Shown here piece after piece: positions 43,730 through 56,056 of a DNA stretch of 64,000 bases. A program made the translations under genes and the position numbers. The notes beneath the pieces are model-generated. The model had not been told where the DNA came from, did no database searches, and saw only the letters and a program-made list of their open reading frames with translations. This DNA comes from Pezicula radicicola (taxonomy: Eukaryota; Ascomycota; Leotiomycetes; Helotiales; Dermateaceae), in contig PDUO01000016.1 of assembly GCA_003008705.1 (NCBI GenBank), positions 435,975 to 499,974 of the forward strand, given 5' to 3'. Position 1 is the stretch's first letter. Each line of letters begins with the position of its first letter.

Positions 43730-44790
43730 CTAAAGCTTTACAACAAGTTTGACACCTGATACTCCGGTCCTAGACTTATTGACCGCGGCTTCGATAGCCT
43801 CTAATCCGTTGCCAACAATCTCTGGCTTCGGCATTGGCAAGAAAGTCTTATCTGCCAAGGCTTTGGGTAAGTAGTCCTCATAAATTGCTCTTCCAATAAA
43901 GTTATCCTTGATCCTCCGCAAAGACTGTTACATGTCAGAAATCTGCTTCACTGAGTATCAAATCATGAGTACGTACCCATTTCCCCTTTCACACCCGAAG
44001 GCAAATTATCAGGAACCCCGACACTAGCAATAAAATAGCCTTCTCCAAGCTGACCCAGAATATCAGCACATGCCTTCGTTGTCTCCGAAACACCAATGCA
44101 GTCGAAACAACTAATGACCTTGGCACCCTTCATCTCTTTGACGATATCCTCCACTACAGTTGCGCTGCGATGATCAAATACCACATCTGCACCAAGTGAT
44201 TTGACGAGCTCAAAATTATGCTTCGAAGCGGTTGCGATAACACGGAGACCAGAAAGCTTCGCGAGCTGGATCGTTGAGCAACCAACAGAAGAGCTTCCGC
44301 CCCAAATCAAGATCGTTCCACCGGTGGACTTGGAGCCTGTCGTTGGCAATGGCAGCGCTAACTGACTCGGTTCATAAAGTCCAGCCGCTGCCGTAGAAAT
44401 GGACAACGGTACAACAACAGCGTCCTCGTATGAAAGATCATCCGGAATGGGGGCTACCATTGATGCAACAACCGAAGTGTAAAGTTGAAACCCAGCCTCT
44501 TCAATGTTTCCAGTGATCAGTCTGCAGCAATTCCCAGCAACACGTTGGCCCTTCTTGAAACCATTCACACCGTCCCCAATCTCAACGATTTCGCCTGCGA
44601 CATCACAACCGAGGATTGTAGGCCATGCATTTACGGCCCATCCACTGTCATGCATCTTCCAATCTGCTGGGTTAATGGCAATTGCAACATTCTTGACGAT
44701 AATATGACCTGGTTTGGCTTTGGGCATTGGAGCATCTTCAACTCTGATGGGACTTCCTTTGGAGATAGACCAAGCTGCTTTATTAGACAT
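43730..44790 (-). pseudogene. Medium-chain (MDR) zinc-lacking enoyl reductase, apparent one-base frameshift
   Basis: NADPH-dependent oxidoreductase of the quinone/trans-enoyl reductase subgroup. Exon 1 is 44790..43977 and exon 2 about 43924..43730, split by GTACGT..AACAG. Seen: GroES-like N-terminus with INPADWKMHD, cofactor motif WGGSSSVGCSTIQLAKLSG near residues 163-181, and the C-terminal IYEDYLPKALA and KSRTGVSGVKLVV segments expected for the family. No catalytic zinc-binding Cys/His set is visible in the core. After the splice the frame reads V-F-A-E-D and reaches TAA within five codons, while the family-like sequence IKDNFIGRAIYEDYL continues one base out of phase, so one G too many lies at about 43911-43917. 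This may be an inactivating mutation, an assembly error or an unseen splice. Otherwise about 335 aa, normal length. Confidence 0.75.
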
Positions 44791-46962
44791 TTTGCCGAGT
44801 GGTGCTGGTGGTGTATAGTGATGTAGTCAAGACCGGGCCTGAGTAATTACTGTAGGCAATTGAGTTGAGATGAGAGCAGGATTTGGGTAATAGTTTTTAG
44901 AGGAGTTTAATTGCTTTGCTCGCTGGTTTGTACGAGGATATGAATTGTCACTTTTTACTCTTTCATGTGGTCTGGGTCGTGTTTTGTGTCTAGCTAGTAA
45001 ATTTCACTACGTAATCTTACATCATGATGCTCGTTTACATTAGACTTAATTCCGTCACTTCCCTAATTAGGAAATATCTTGGGCTTCTACTGGCCAATGA
45101 TTTGTAATACATGTGCATCAAGTTTGTCGAATGCCCACATACTACAATCGTCGTTCTGCATTGTATTATGCTAATAGAAATTGTAAATCAAGGCTGTAGC
45201 TGTTGGGAAGAGGAATCGTTTGAACTTTCCAGGATTTTGACTTACTGATGGTTATTGTTAAGGCCGAGATTGTTCGGGGTTAATTTACTTCATTTTATGT
45301 ATGAAGACTGTTTATAGGTACATTCAGATACAAATTACGTCCTAAGGTCTTATCTTTGTTCAAAAATAAATACCAAAGTTTCCACCTTGGAAAATCAAGT
45401 CTCAACCTCCTTTTAGGAGTTCCCACCACCACCACCACCACCACCACCAAGCGAGTCGAGATCCTTAGGAGGATGACTGCCGCAACCTAGGCTCTGACAG
45501 TCTGGGCTATTCAATACCATCCCTTCTCCTCACCCTACCCCTCAGACAATATACCAACTAAAGAAAAGAGAATCTACCATATCTTCCATAACTCCTCTGT
45601 TTTCCTAGCATTATCAGATAAATCCTGCTTAAAACTGAATGACAACAACTTTCCACATGACAGCAATTCAGGAATATAAACTGGTTTCTTTAGGTACAAA
45701 GGTTTAGGTGACTCGAAACAATGAGTCCACACCGTTGGATGTTTCTTTGGAACGGACTTGACTAGATATTGGAGCATAAATGGATGATAATCTTGTCAAG
45801 ACCTCGAATCTGTAGAGCTTCTCCAGGCCATTGGTGTTTTGAAATTCGGGATGGTGTTGAAGTACGGCGAGCTGTGAGTTCCGCTGGAGGTTTTGATTAG
45901 TATTTGTTACAAGGTAGTTACTAGGCCTAATCTCATTACGAGTAGGACAAACATCTTCAAGAATCTTAGCTACTACTACTACTAGGCTATTCTAGACTAT
46001 TCCTCCTAGTTCCTCCTCCTACTCGATTCTATAAAGTTTTACCCACATTTGAACTGAAGGGCTGGAATAGTGCTCAGTTGAGTTAATATTACAAATAACA
46101 AAGCTAACCCTATTATCTCTCTTTAGACACCAGCAGGAGAGACCTACGCGAAAATCAACAATTACTAGATAATTTCTACTTAAAACACACTGACAACAAT
46201 ACTGGTATTCGTCGCTTATGAACTTGAAGATTTTATCTATCTGGGGGTGGGATTAGCGTCATATTGATTCAATTGTATACAGCGACCTTTTGAAGTCCAC
46301 GAATCTGTAATAGCTTATTGGCAAAGCTTTAGAACCTTCGGATATCGTCGTTGCCTATGAGAGAGTAAGTTGTTGTTTCTTCTAGAACTATGGCATATGC
46401 CGAGCACATATTCAGGGCGTCCGACGAGGTCTACTAAGATTTGGAGGTTTCTGCTAATAGTGCAAAATGATGAGATGCTAGAATAGGAGCGTAGAACGGC
46501 CTAGAAATCGATCTGCATAACTCGCTTGACTCGAGTAACTTAGTTCTTACATGACCATACTTCGCATCTAACCAAAGGCTGTACATTTTATCCCAATGGT
46601 CAAATCTATCGCTGTAACCTATGCAGTCTCGATATACTCAGCCAATATATTAAGCGAGAAGTAGATTCTCGCAACGTCACAACAAGAGAACACAAAATTC
46701 AAGTTTTACAATTTTCATAATAAATCTGAACCCACCAACACCACCAGACCACCAATCTCACAAGAATCTACAAGAGGAAAAAAGAAAGAAAGGACCTCAT
46801 GTAAAAACCCAGAAGACGACCTAACAAATGAAAACCAAACGATAATCAAAACAAGAAAATGTCCACCCCGAATTCTACAACGCAACTATACACAAAAAAT
46901 AAAATCAAAAATCGTCAAAATAATGACAGTCCACCCAATCCTAAGCTCTATGCAGAACCCAT
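44791..46962. other. Intergenic, AT-rich, with (CAC)n repeat
   Basis: 2.2 kb with no supported gene. A 67-codon minus-strand frame (45574..45777) has no recognisable motif. Contains (CAC)9, TACTACTACTAC runs near 45970 and AGTAACT-type strings near 46520. Confidence 0.55.
45423..45449. repeat. (CCA)9 microsatellite
   Basis: Nine tandem CCA units within non-coding sequence. Confidence 0.9.
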
Positions 46963-48015
46963 CTAGATAGTACCAGGATCAAAAAAGACACCAAACCGTC
47001 CATTAGAAGAGCTAATAACGGGGTTTCCATGAGAATCATCAATATAAGCATACTCAGCACCAACAGCACTAAGTTCATAATTAAGAGTAATATCATCAGC
47101 AGTAGAACCTTCAGTTGGTGCAAGAACCCTAAATCAAATTCAAAATCAGTATTACCTCTGTAGTGATTCGAGGACATTGGATAATGACTACGCGGTAGTA
47201 GTGGCTAGGGAAAAGAAGAGACATACCAAGTTCCATCCGGTTTAACCGCCCAGGCACCCACCGGGGCTCCTGATAAAATCTATATAGTGAAAACCCGAAG
47301 TTAGCTTATTATTCCAGATATCTCAGGAGTGACTCAAACACAATTCAGGAAAAACAAGTAATCGACTCGAAAGGGGACGCTTTGCTCCAAGAAATTTAAC
47401 GCCTACATCCTGTGTGAATCCCTTCCAAGATCCCGATCCATCAGTAGCCCAAACAAGAGCACCTTGATCACAACCACGAATGAGAGAGATATCACCCCAG
47501 ATAACATTACCCTGAAACGAGAATTCAACCCAGGTTCCAAGAAGCTGAGGAACGCCTGCAAGGTTCATGGCATCAGTTCCACGGGTGATACGGCCTTGGA
47601 ACCCAGCGTACACGCTAACATAGTCCGTAGCACCGCCTGCAATCCAAATATATTTGTAGGGGACAGAGTCGCAAGAGTTTTCGTAGATGTAGAACCCGTA
47701 GTAGTTGGTTCCACCGTTGGTTATCAAAACTCCAATTCCACCGTTGTCGGCGTCGCCCCAGGTTAGTGTGGCTGTTGTGGGACAGGCACGTTTTGAAAGG
47801 GGTAGGGAGGTGCCGGTATTGTTGTAGGTGGTGCTATTGTCGTGTCTGATGAGACCTCCTGTTTGGTAACTGGGGAATGTAGATGGGTCGACGGCCATGA
47901 TGGCGGCGATATCAGGTGAAGTTGCTCGGGTACGAACAATAGGTAGTTCTGTTGCTGGCAGAGCATTTGAAATGGAGAGGAGGGCCGCAAGGGCAATAGC
48001 GGTAAATCCGAACAT
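46963..48015 (-). CDS. Secreted protein with signal peptide and Kex2-type site
   Basis: Extracellular or cell-wall protein of unknown role. Exons 48015..47407, 47279..47227, 47128..46963 (828 nt, 275 aa). Residues 1-19 are a hydrophobic signal peptide (FGFTAIALAALLSI) ending at an Ala/Pro cleavage region. A pro-segment with Asn-X-Ser/Thr sites runs to Lys-Arg at 75-76, a Kex2 processing site, giving a mature chain starting ACPTTATLTWGDADNGG. The mature part is Gly/Trp/Tyr-rich with at least three cysteines and beta-strand character (NYYGFYIYENSC, YVSVYAGFQGRIT, VEFSFQGNVIWGDISLI), ending FGVFFDPGTI. I do not know the family with certainty; secreted fungal proteins of this style include cell-surface and host-interaction proteins. 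Donor ambiguity: GTAGGC at 47406 or GTTAAA at 47400, both phase 0, differing by Val-Gly. Confidence 0.78.
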
Positions 48016-49914
48016 CTTAACAAGTTGTAAAAGTTTGAAAATTGGTAGAAAAGGAATAGAGTTCCGGTTGCTTTTTGAGAGATTGACGAAGATGTTTCTT
48101 GAAGGAAGGAATGAAGATAAAACTTGGAAGGGAGTGACTGAGGATACAGCTTTTAAATGAGAGACAGAAGATGCTGCTGTGAAGGCTGCTTAAGAAGAAA
48201 CGTAGGTGGAAAACATCACTTATTTGTACTTCATCTGAGAATAAAAAGTCTGCCAGTCCACGACATGGGCAACCCAACGTACGAGCGGCTATTGTGGCTT
48301 GACATGGGATGTCCTCTCCATTTTCGAAGATATGCACATAAAATGCAGAGCCATCAAAGTAAGAACTATCGGTGGTAGCCAGAATAGTAACAACGTGTTC
48401 GGGTATAACGCCTTAGAAAAAATAGGCTTAGCAAGCATCTTCATTCAATAGTATGATCCTGCACTTACAGGGTCTGGCGAGCGTGCGGGCAAGAAGGGAT
48501 AGATGTAGCAGCCCATTTCAAGCGTGAAGCGTTCGCTACACCATTGAGAGGCGTAGCAGAACCAGGCAACTGAAATCGTTCAGTATAGGCAGAGTTGTAA
48601 TTTCGCACTAAGTGCACACAACGTTGCATAAAGATCTTGAATTCATGATGTGTGGAGCCTCTTACAGACCGTTACTCCGTACTTCGTACCGGCTTCACAG
48701 ACTCTACAACAGATACTAGGCTATAGATGTGACGAATAATACCCGAGGACATAACGTGTGCAGGTACAGTCCTTGGCAGGGCTGAAAATGCTTAACTACG
48801 CCGCTTTTTATAGAGCGGTAAGCAATAATTAACGTCTGATGAGAGAGCCATGTAAAGCAAATTTGAGGATTAGGTAGACAACCGTCACGGAGCCCACTCG
48901 CTCTACAGCCCGAATGTCTAAGCGACACTGAGGAAGGAAGGAGCATTGGGGAGACGGTTCTCTTTCTCTGAAGCCTTACTTAAGACATACCACATTTTTA
49001 CTGGTAGACCACATTTTTAAAGTCGGCGATTTGGACTTCGGCACCACAGTATCAATTGCATCCATACAAAGTAGGCCTTAAGCAGCGGAACGAGCCGTCT
49101 GTGGAACCTAAGATAGTGTAGCATGGATTGGATTACCTATCCAGGGCGAAATAAGCAATAATTAAGCTTATGCTGCAATTTTTTGATTGCGGCACGAATC
49201 GCCCATGGAAAATATTCCAGGGCCGCAGGGCGGAGGTAGACACTTCTGGTTGCGGCACAGTTACTCGGAATATACAGGACGACCTTTAATTAGGCACCGA
49301 TGGCGACAATCACTTGATTTGGCCTCGACTCCGGTACCATTATTACATTTAATAACGCCTCCATGATCGTGAAGGGCAGACAGATCCAGTTCTGCAGTGC
49401 CTGCTTAAACGCGACGGACCATGCAGTAATATGGAGAGAAACATCCAGCACAATTCAATAGTCCAGTTGTAGCCTTCCAACCAGGCAGAAAGATGTCCTT
49501 GATGGTCACGATCTGATCGGTGAAGCAAATCACGGAGAATCCAGATTCCAGTGGTACTGCATGCGGCGTTGGTAAGGTGTGGGTGTACGAGCAAGCATCC
49601 AAAGGATCACAATACCTGCGCGTATCTGGTGGTGGTGAGTGTAGCTGACTGCTGTGAGACTTCATCCCTACCTTATTGTCGGCGTAAGCTTTCCACAGAC
49701 TCAGAAACCAAGGTACAAAGTATGCTCTTTAGCTTGTAGGGAGTCACTGAGCCTTGGATATCGATATTCTCCATCACGTGTATAACTAGCTCGGCCGTGG
49801 CACAGTTATCTCCGAGTTATAGCGTCAACGACCAGCCTCCCAACAGGCCTCGCAACTCATTCAATTGATATCAGTGTGTGGAAAGACTTCGAACGATCCT
49901 TATTCTTTACAATT
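48016..49914. other. Intergenic, divergent promoter region
   Basis: 1.9 kb between the leftward secreted-protein gene and the rightward regulator. One TACTCCGTA motif at 48673..48681. No open frame with recognisable content. Confidence 0.55.
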
Positions 49915-52245
49915 ATGTCGAGCCTCTCCCAATATCAGAGTGTCTTTCGAGTGGCCAAACAGGATCCCTCCAATGGGAATGCCAATACCAATACCAAACA
50001 AGCTCGTGTAGTAAAGCGAAGCCGACAAACAGTATCTTGTCTAGCTTGTAGAACTCGGAAGTACGTAGCTCTCTTGCGCCCGATTCCATCAATGTAGGCT
50101 TTCGCTCACGACTCTCTTAGATTGAAATGCGACAGACAGCTTCCATGTCTAGCATGCTCAAGAAGGGGAGATGCCTCTTCATGCAAGTACGCTAATAGTT
50201 GCACCACTAGCCAGAGTGTCCGTGATGATGTTTTGAGAACATCCGAAGCCCAGCAACGTTTGGTTAAACTCGAGCAAATGGTTGCAGGTCTCATGGCTAG
50301 TGCTAGCCACAGTTCGCAAAGCACAAAGCACCCACCCGTCACTGTTGCTCAGAACTTGGAGGGCCTTTCTGTTCATAGCCCGCCACAGACTCCTAAACCT
50401 CCTCTGGGTGGTCATTTGGACACTCATGGCTCAGAGACTAATTATGCTGGTGCTACCCATTGGGCAAGCATACTCCAAAATGTGTGCAAGATTGGTTTGA
50501 AAAGCGGCATCAGTAAGAAACTAACATGACATAGATTCGAGAGATTCAAGGTTTCCTTGCGCCCGAAGCAGAGACTATGGATGAATCATCGCAATGCGCT
50601 GTGCCCGAGAATCCTGATATCTTATGCGGCGTATCTCCAGCGCTGACATTGGTCGACGCTTGCAGTTCACTACCACCACGACATATAGTAAATAAGCTAC
50701 TTTCTCTCTATTTTGACTGAGTAGAATATGCAAATCGTCAGCAAGCTGCCTCCATCATATAGTTTCCGACTGACTTCTACAGCATGTATTCACACTACCA
50801 AGTTTTTGAGGGAGGTTGAGGCGTTCTATTCCGATCCATCCTGTGCTTCGTTCCTTTGGATCTCCATGCTTTATTCGGCATTATGGATTGGTTCTCAATT
50901 CAGTCAACTCAGTGGCCACCAATTTGCCGATTCCCCCGATGGCCCTGCAAGGATTACTCTATTCACAAGGGCTGGCCAAGCTCTTGTTACTGGCAAATAC
51001 CATAAGGCTAAGCCCTACTCTGTGGAATCGTTACTACTATACGGACAATGTAAGTTAATGCAGAAAGACCATACAGATGCGGATGCCTGGATGATTATGG
51101 GAATGAGTCTGCGTCTGGCTCTGAGGATGGGTTATCATCGCGACCCTCAATATCTTCCAAATATCTCCCCCTTTGAAGGTGAGATGAGGAGGAGGACGTT
51201 CTCAGTTGTGACAGTCTTTGATCTCCTCCTCTCCTTCAAGGCTGGACTGCCTGCAATAATGCACGAGGAGGAATGTGATACTAAGCCTCCAAGCAACTTA
51301 TTCGACGAAGACTTCGATGAGGACTGCAAAGTTCTGCCACCGGCGCGGTCACTAACCGATCCGACTCCGATGCTTTATTACTGTTACAAGGGCCATTTTG
51401 CCAATGTATTCAGTCGTGTCGTTCGACATTCACTCTCATTGAAAACGCCATCTTACGAAGACACTATGAAACTAGATAATGAGCTTCATGAAATGAATGC
51501 AAGCATTCCGCCCGCACTGCAGACAAGGCCATTAGATGCGTCGTTCACACACCAGACTCGAAATATACTCAATAGGCTAAGACTTGTTCTCTTGTATTAC
51601 AAGAGCCTCTGTGTCTTGCATCGAAATTATATCAGTCACAATAGGTCAAATCCGACGTTTGCCTATTCCCGAAAGACTTGTACTGATGCAGCACTTCGAA
51701 TCTTGAGATACCAGGCTGAAATATACACTGCAAGCCAGCCGGGAGGGCCATTGTTCGAAGACAAGTGGATGCTCTCCAGTCTGACATTGCACGATTTCCT
51801 TCTAGCTGCAATGATCATTTGTCTTGATCTTTACGAGTCACATACTAAACCATCTCCCACGTCTCCAGAACGCCTTGAGAAACAGGTTGAAAAGTATGGC
51901 GCATTACTGCTGTCCCATGAGATCTGGACAGTGAAAAGAACTATCTCCCGAGATGCACGACGCGCTGCAAACGTTTTGGCTGCCATGCTCTCCAAGGTTC
52001 CGAGGCCGAGGCCAAATTCCATGTCAACTGTTGTAACCACTCCACAGCCGCCAGTGAACAGTGCGGATGGTCTTCTAGATCCAATCTCTGACTTACCAGG
52101 GAATTATTTATGTAATCCAACAATATCCGTTCCTCCCGGAACACAATTTTCTGTCGACAACTTGGATAATTTCGACTTGCAAACAATCGAGCCTCTAAAC
52201 ACAATCTTTAATGAATCTGATAACATTGACTGGGTGAGCAGTTAA
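49915..52245 (+). CDS. Zn(II)2Cys6 transcription factor with fungal-specific regulatory domain; one junction uncertain
   Basis: DNA-binding regulator. Exons 49915..50060, 50121..50481, 50535..50687 (or ..50630), 50725..52245. The zinc cluster reads SCLACRTRK then LKCDRQLPCLACSRRGDASSC across the first intron, and a leucine-rich linker AQQRLVKLEQMVAGLMAS probably dimerises. The middle homology region includes FLREVEAFYSDP, WISMLYSALWIGSQF and LRLALRMGYHRDP, and continues to residue about 640. Before the last exon the frame LPPRHIVNKLLSLYFD, typical of this family, runs into TGA at 50718..50720, while the main frame reopens after TAG at 50722-50724. A 37-nt intron (50688..50724) or a 94-nt intron (50631..50724), both phase 0, restores one frame; otherwise the gene is broken. 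The target pathway is unknown; no biosynthetic genes adjoin. Confidence 0.8.
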
Positions 52246-52440
52246 GCTTCCACTTGAATTGTAATTACTTCAACTAATACAAGTAGGGGCTCGTTGATCA
52301 ATATTTACTTGAGCGTGGTGAAGGTGGTGAAGGCGGCGATATTTCATTAGATTGACAAACTTAAGACCTTTCTGGACGCTAGCGATCGATCTAGTCCTAA
52401 GTCATATCACAACACCTGCTTAGCTGTCTTCCATTACTGG

Positions 52441-53157
52441 TTATGCCTTTCTTCCAGTACAAATAAGGAAGGGGAAAGTCATCTTATTTCCCTGGACCAC
52501 GCCTTCTCCTGGTATAACTTCAATGTCCTTGTCCATCTGAAACGCCGTTTCAACCTTGACATCAACAAATCCAGCACCACTTAACAACTCCTCAATTCCT
52601 TTCCTCGGAATGCCATGCCTCTCCACGCCTTCCATTTTAGCTTCTGGGTGGAACTTCCTCGCCTCGGGTCCAAAATCCTCGAAATCCGTTAAAGCAACCC
52701 GGCCTCCACTCTTCAAGCATCCATACATCGTAGCCAAAACTTCTGGCAGTGACGGAATATGATGCAATACTAAATGACTAATAACAAGGTCAAATCGCCT
52801 TGGCTCTGCCCCTTCTCTTCCCAAAGGGTCGAGCTGTATTCTCTCATCATCCGGATCCTCAAGGATAGCATGCACAGGCAAGATATTCTTCGGTGCATCA
52901 GGTTTCTCAAGCTTAAGCCTCAATGCCGCAATCATACCCTCTGCAACATCCACAGCAGTAAGCGATCGAATACAAGGAGAGATTAAGAGAGAAAGGACAC
53001 CTGTCCCGCAACCAATTTCGAGGACATCGAAATTTTGTAATGCGGGGATATGTGATTGGATGGATTTGAGCGCCAGTGAGCTTGCGAGGTGAATGTCTGG
53101 ATTTGAATCCCACGCTGCTGCTTCTGCGTTGAATCGATCATTATTCGCTTTCGACAT
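52441..53157 (-). CDS. Class I SAM-dependent methyltransferase
   Basis: Single exon, 238 aa. Motif I (VLEIGCGTGVLSLL, residues 45-58) binds S-adenosylmethionine; an acidic residue follows in LTAVDVAEGMI, motif post-I. FDLVISHLVLHHIPSLPEVL and YGCLKSGGRVALTDF are motifs II/III of the Methyltransf_11/UbiE-like type. The substrate is unknown; such proteins act on small molecules. No signal peptide or transmembrane segment. Convergent with the Zn2Cys6 gene, about 195 bp between stops. Confidence 0.9.
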   Translation of the reverse strand: MSKANNDRFNAEAAAWDSNPDIHLASSLALKSIQSHIPALQNFDVLEIGCGTGVLSLLISPCIRSLTAVDVAEGMIAALRLKLEKPDAPKNILPVHAILEDPDDERIQLDPLGREGAEPRRFDLVISHLVLHHIPSLPEVLATMYGCLKSGGRVALTDFEDFGPEARKFHPEAKMEGVERHGIPRKGIEELLSGAGFVDVKVETAFQMDKDIEVIPGEGVVQGNKMTFPFLICTGRKA

Positions 53158-55164
53158 GACTGGTGGGCTGTTGGACTGTTGGATTACAATTGGATGGTGA
53201 TTGTGTTACATGACTATATTTTGGAGTAACGCGGGGTCGTATTCTAACCCCACCCTTGATCACATGTATTTGTATATGTATTACATACACGTGATATTAT
53301 AGGCCAAAACTCCAAATCACTGAAATATAACTTAGGGTTATGAATTGCAGCATATCCGCTAAGCACTAAACTCAGTGTTGCTGCAAAGATGTCATTCGAA
53401 CAATCATGTATGAGAACAAGCAAGTTTCCAAGCTAAGCGAGCTAGCTGCATTAAGTGCGATTACTGACTACCTACGTAGGTAGTTAGTTGCCTATTTTAA
53501 GGATGTTAAGCCATGACCTCTAATGACTTTTAAACCTGAAAAACAAAAGTAGGATTTTATTATTCAGACTCTCGCAATCTTAAAGCGTAAGTGGTTTAGA
53601 ACTTCGTATGTTGTGCATTAAGTCCTAGCCCTCAGATATCAAAATGCAGACTCACTACAAAACAGAACTATACAATGAATAAGTTAACCATAAGTCTCTA
53701 AAATCAAACCCTCTACAATAAACTACTATCCTAAAAATTTATCCTAGCAATATATAAGCCTAAGAAATCCGAAAAGAAACCTACCAACATGCCTCCCAAA
53801 ATAGCAATCCTCTTAATAGACCACTCTAATTCCTTCCACCACCCAACCAGAAACTCAACCACTACTACACCTCCTCACATCCAGCCTTCGGGAAATAAAC
53901 ACCATAACCCTACCTTCAAGAACTTGTACTTCATTAAAGTAGCAAGTAGCACGAACCCATAAGATTCCAATCTACTACTTTCGTACGGCCTTCATCAACA
54001 AGTAAAACCAGGGTTTTATCACCGGATTTCCGAAAACATGCTAGTAGTTCGCTGGTAGGTAGGATAGTCTGAGAAGAACGCCCTGAGGCTTTTGAGGAGG
54101 GGTCGTTTGGGGTGTAGATGTTCCTTTTAGTGAGGGATTGGAATTGGATGTGAGTGTGAGTGTGAATATGGGGAACGGTAATGTGGTTGTTATTGGAAAT
54201 TAGTGTTGCGGGTATGTTGAGTGGGTTTTCATTGGTTTGGATAAATTTGTTGAGGATATAGGGTTTATTATAGTTTGGGGGTGGGTTGTTAGAGTTGATA
54301 ATATATGGTGCTGTTCATTCCAGAATACCTTATTCATTCCTCCTGCGGCATTCAATACAAGAAAGTTTATCGCCGATATGTTTACCTTGATTCTTTTTTC
54401 GGTGCATTAAAAGTTTGGGTTTCTATTAAGTTATATATTCAGACTCCTTGAGTTTAGAACTTTAACATAGGAGATGGAACTGACAGAAATTAAATGTGGG
54501 AATTTATACATTAGTTTAAGATGTGTTGCTATTTGCATTTTAGATACAAACTTCCCTTTTGTCCCTCGCTAAAAAAAAACACTAAGCGATGCTACAATCG
54601 GACATTTCTTGAACATCCGCACAAACTGCAGGTACAAGTCATTATCGCAATCAAACACCAGAACCTTGTTTTAGCAAGTAAACAATAATACTAAGGATTC
54701 CTTCATTTGTGAATATCCCCTCAGGCAAATAGAACATAGATATCAAAATGTGAAAATATACTGGTGATCATCGTTTAATCCTCTACTAGTAAAGCACAAT
54801 CTCAAGGCACTTGCTTTTAGTTAGTCCTGCACAACACATATGGTCCTTACATGTAAAGGTGCTCAAGCAAATTTGTTGATCTACGATACTAAAAGAGAAC
54901 AGCGGAACAGATGGCAGATAAAACTACAAGAAGTCAAATAACTTTATGTGCTACGTTGATCAAAATGACTTGAGAATGGAAAGCTGCCCATGGTCTTGAA
55001 AGCTTGTCTTGACAATAAATTAAATTAGGGTGTGTGAGGTCAGTATGCTCCCAAGAAACAATTGAGAAAGGGAAAACCATGACTCATTGATCAACTAATG
55101 GTTAGTATCTAGGCGCTGAAGCCATTTCTGCTGAAATGGAGTCATTAAGTCTTGTGCACTAAAT
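53158..55164. other. Intergenic, AT-rich, no gene seen
   Basis: Two kilobases of AT-rich DNA with stops in all frames and several G/T-rich or A-rich tracts (53900-54300). Base 53158 onward must contain the promoter of the methyltransferase. Nothing else recognisable. Confidence 0.6.
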
Positions 55165-56056
55165 TTATGAATCTATTCCGGTACTTGCAACACTCCCAAT
55201 TGAAAGAATGGCTCTTACACGATCAGCCCTTATTCGCTTCGCAACAGCACTTTCCGGAGCTAATGCTTCGAACGCATGTGGTACACTAGGATGCACATGT
55301 AATTCTATGCTTATTCCAGCCTTTGCATGCTTCATCGCATACTCGATATTCTCATCTCGGAAGATATCCAATTCACATGCATCAAGGTACAGATTCGGTA
55401 AACCTGTAGCGTCCTATAATCTTGCCGGAGTAGCTGGCACAGGGACGCCCTCCTTCCCGCAAGCCTCGCCCAAGAAAGCTTGCCATGCCGTGGCATTGTC
55501 AAGATGATTTCAAGTCTGAAAGGAAACGAGATTCGGATCCTCAACTACGTTGCGATCGTCCAGCATAGGATGGATGAGAATCTGCTTTGCAATCAGGGGG
55601 GCTTTCTTTGCAAGTGCGTAGTTTGCTAGGCATGCCACTAAACTACCACCGCCACTGTCTCTCATTACTGCAATGCTGGAACTGTCAAGACCAAGCTTGC
55701 TGGCCTGGGCATGAAGAAATAATAGTCCAACATAACAGTCCTCGACAGATGTAGGATAGGGGAACTCGGGAGCATTGCGAAATTCGACGGCAAGAAAAGG
55801 GACATCGGTAAGCGAGACGTATTGGGAGACCAAAATATCATAGTCGGTGATGTTATACGCAATTAGTCCACCAGTGTAAATGCAGAACTGCTGGGCTGTT
55901 CGCAAGGATTGTTCCGAATTTTGACATACCAGCGAAGTATGATGGAGTGGCCGTCGGCTGCAGTAGTGTAGAGGTCTTCTTGCGTGACATCCGTTGCTCG
56001 CATGGCGATGCTATTTACCAACTGCATTGCTCCATCGAGATGGATCCGCCGAGTCT
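55165..56056 (-). pseudogene. Alpha/beta-hydrolase (HSL-type esterase/lipase) pseudogene
   Basis: Relic of a carboxylesterase of the hormone-sensitive-lipase family. Reading leftward: an N-terminal frame (AMQLVNSIAMRATDVTQEDL, then LYTTAADGHSIILRWYV), a one-base frameshift near 55880, then IYTGGLIAYN where active enzymes have an HGGG oxyanion loop, SVEDCYVGLLFLH, and the nucleophile elbow as MRDSGGGSL in place of GDSAGG. LIAKQILIHPMLDDRN is retained. In-frame TGA (55512..55510) falls where the family has Trp, and TAG (55416..55414) falls further on; downstream the same frame still reads NLYLDACELDIFRDEN and VHPSVPHAFEAL with the expected Asp and His. Both stops are explained by single C:G to T:A transitions. 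Clearly inactive as read. Confidence 0.85.

Noticed and set aside
43730..53157. Secondary-metabolite cluster (reductase, Zn2Cys6 regulator, methyltransferase nearby)
   Set aside because: No polyketide synthase, peptide synthetase, terpene synthase or P450 in the window; genes are kilobases apart with unrelated genes between.
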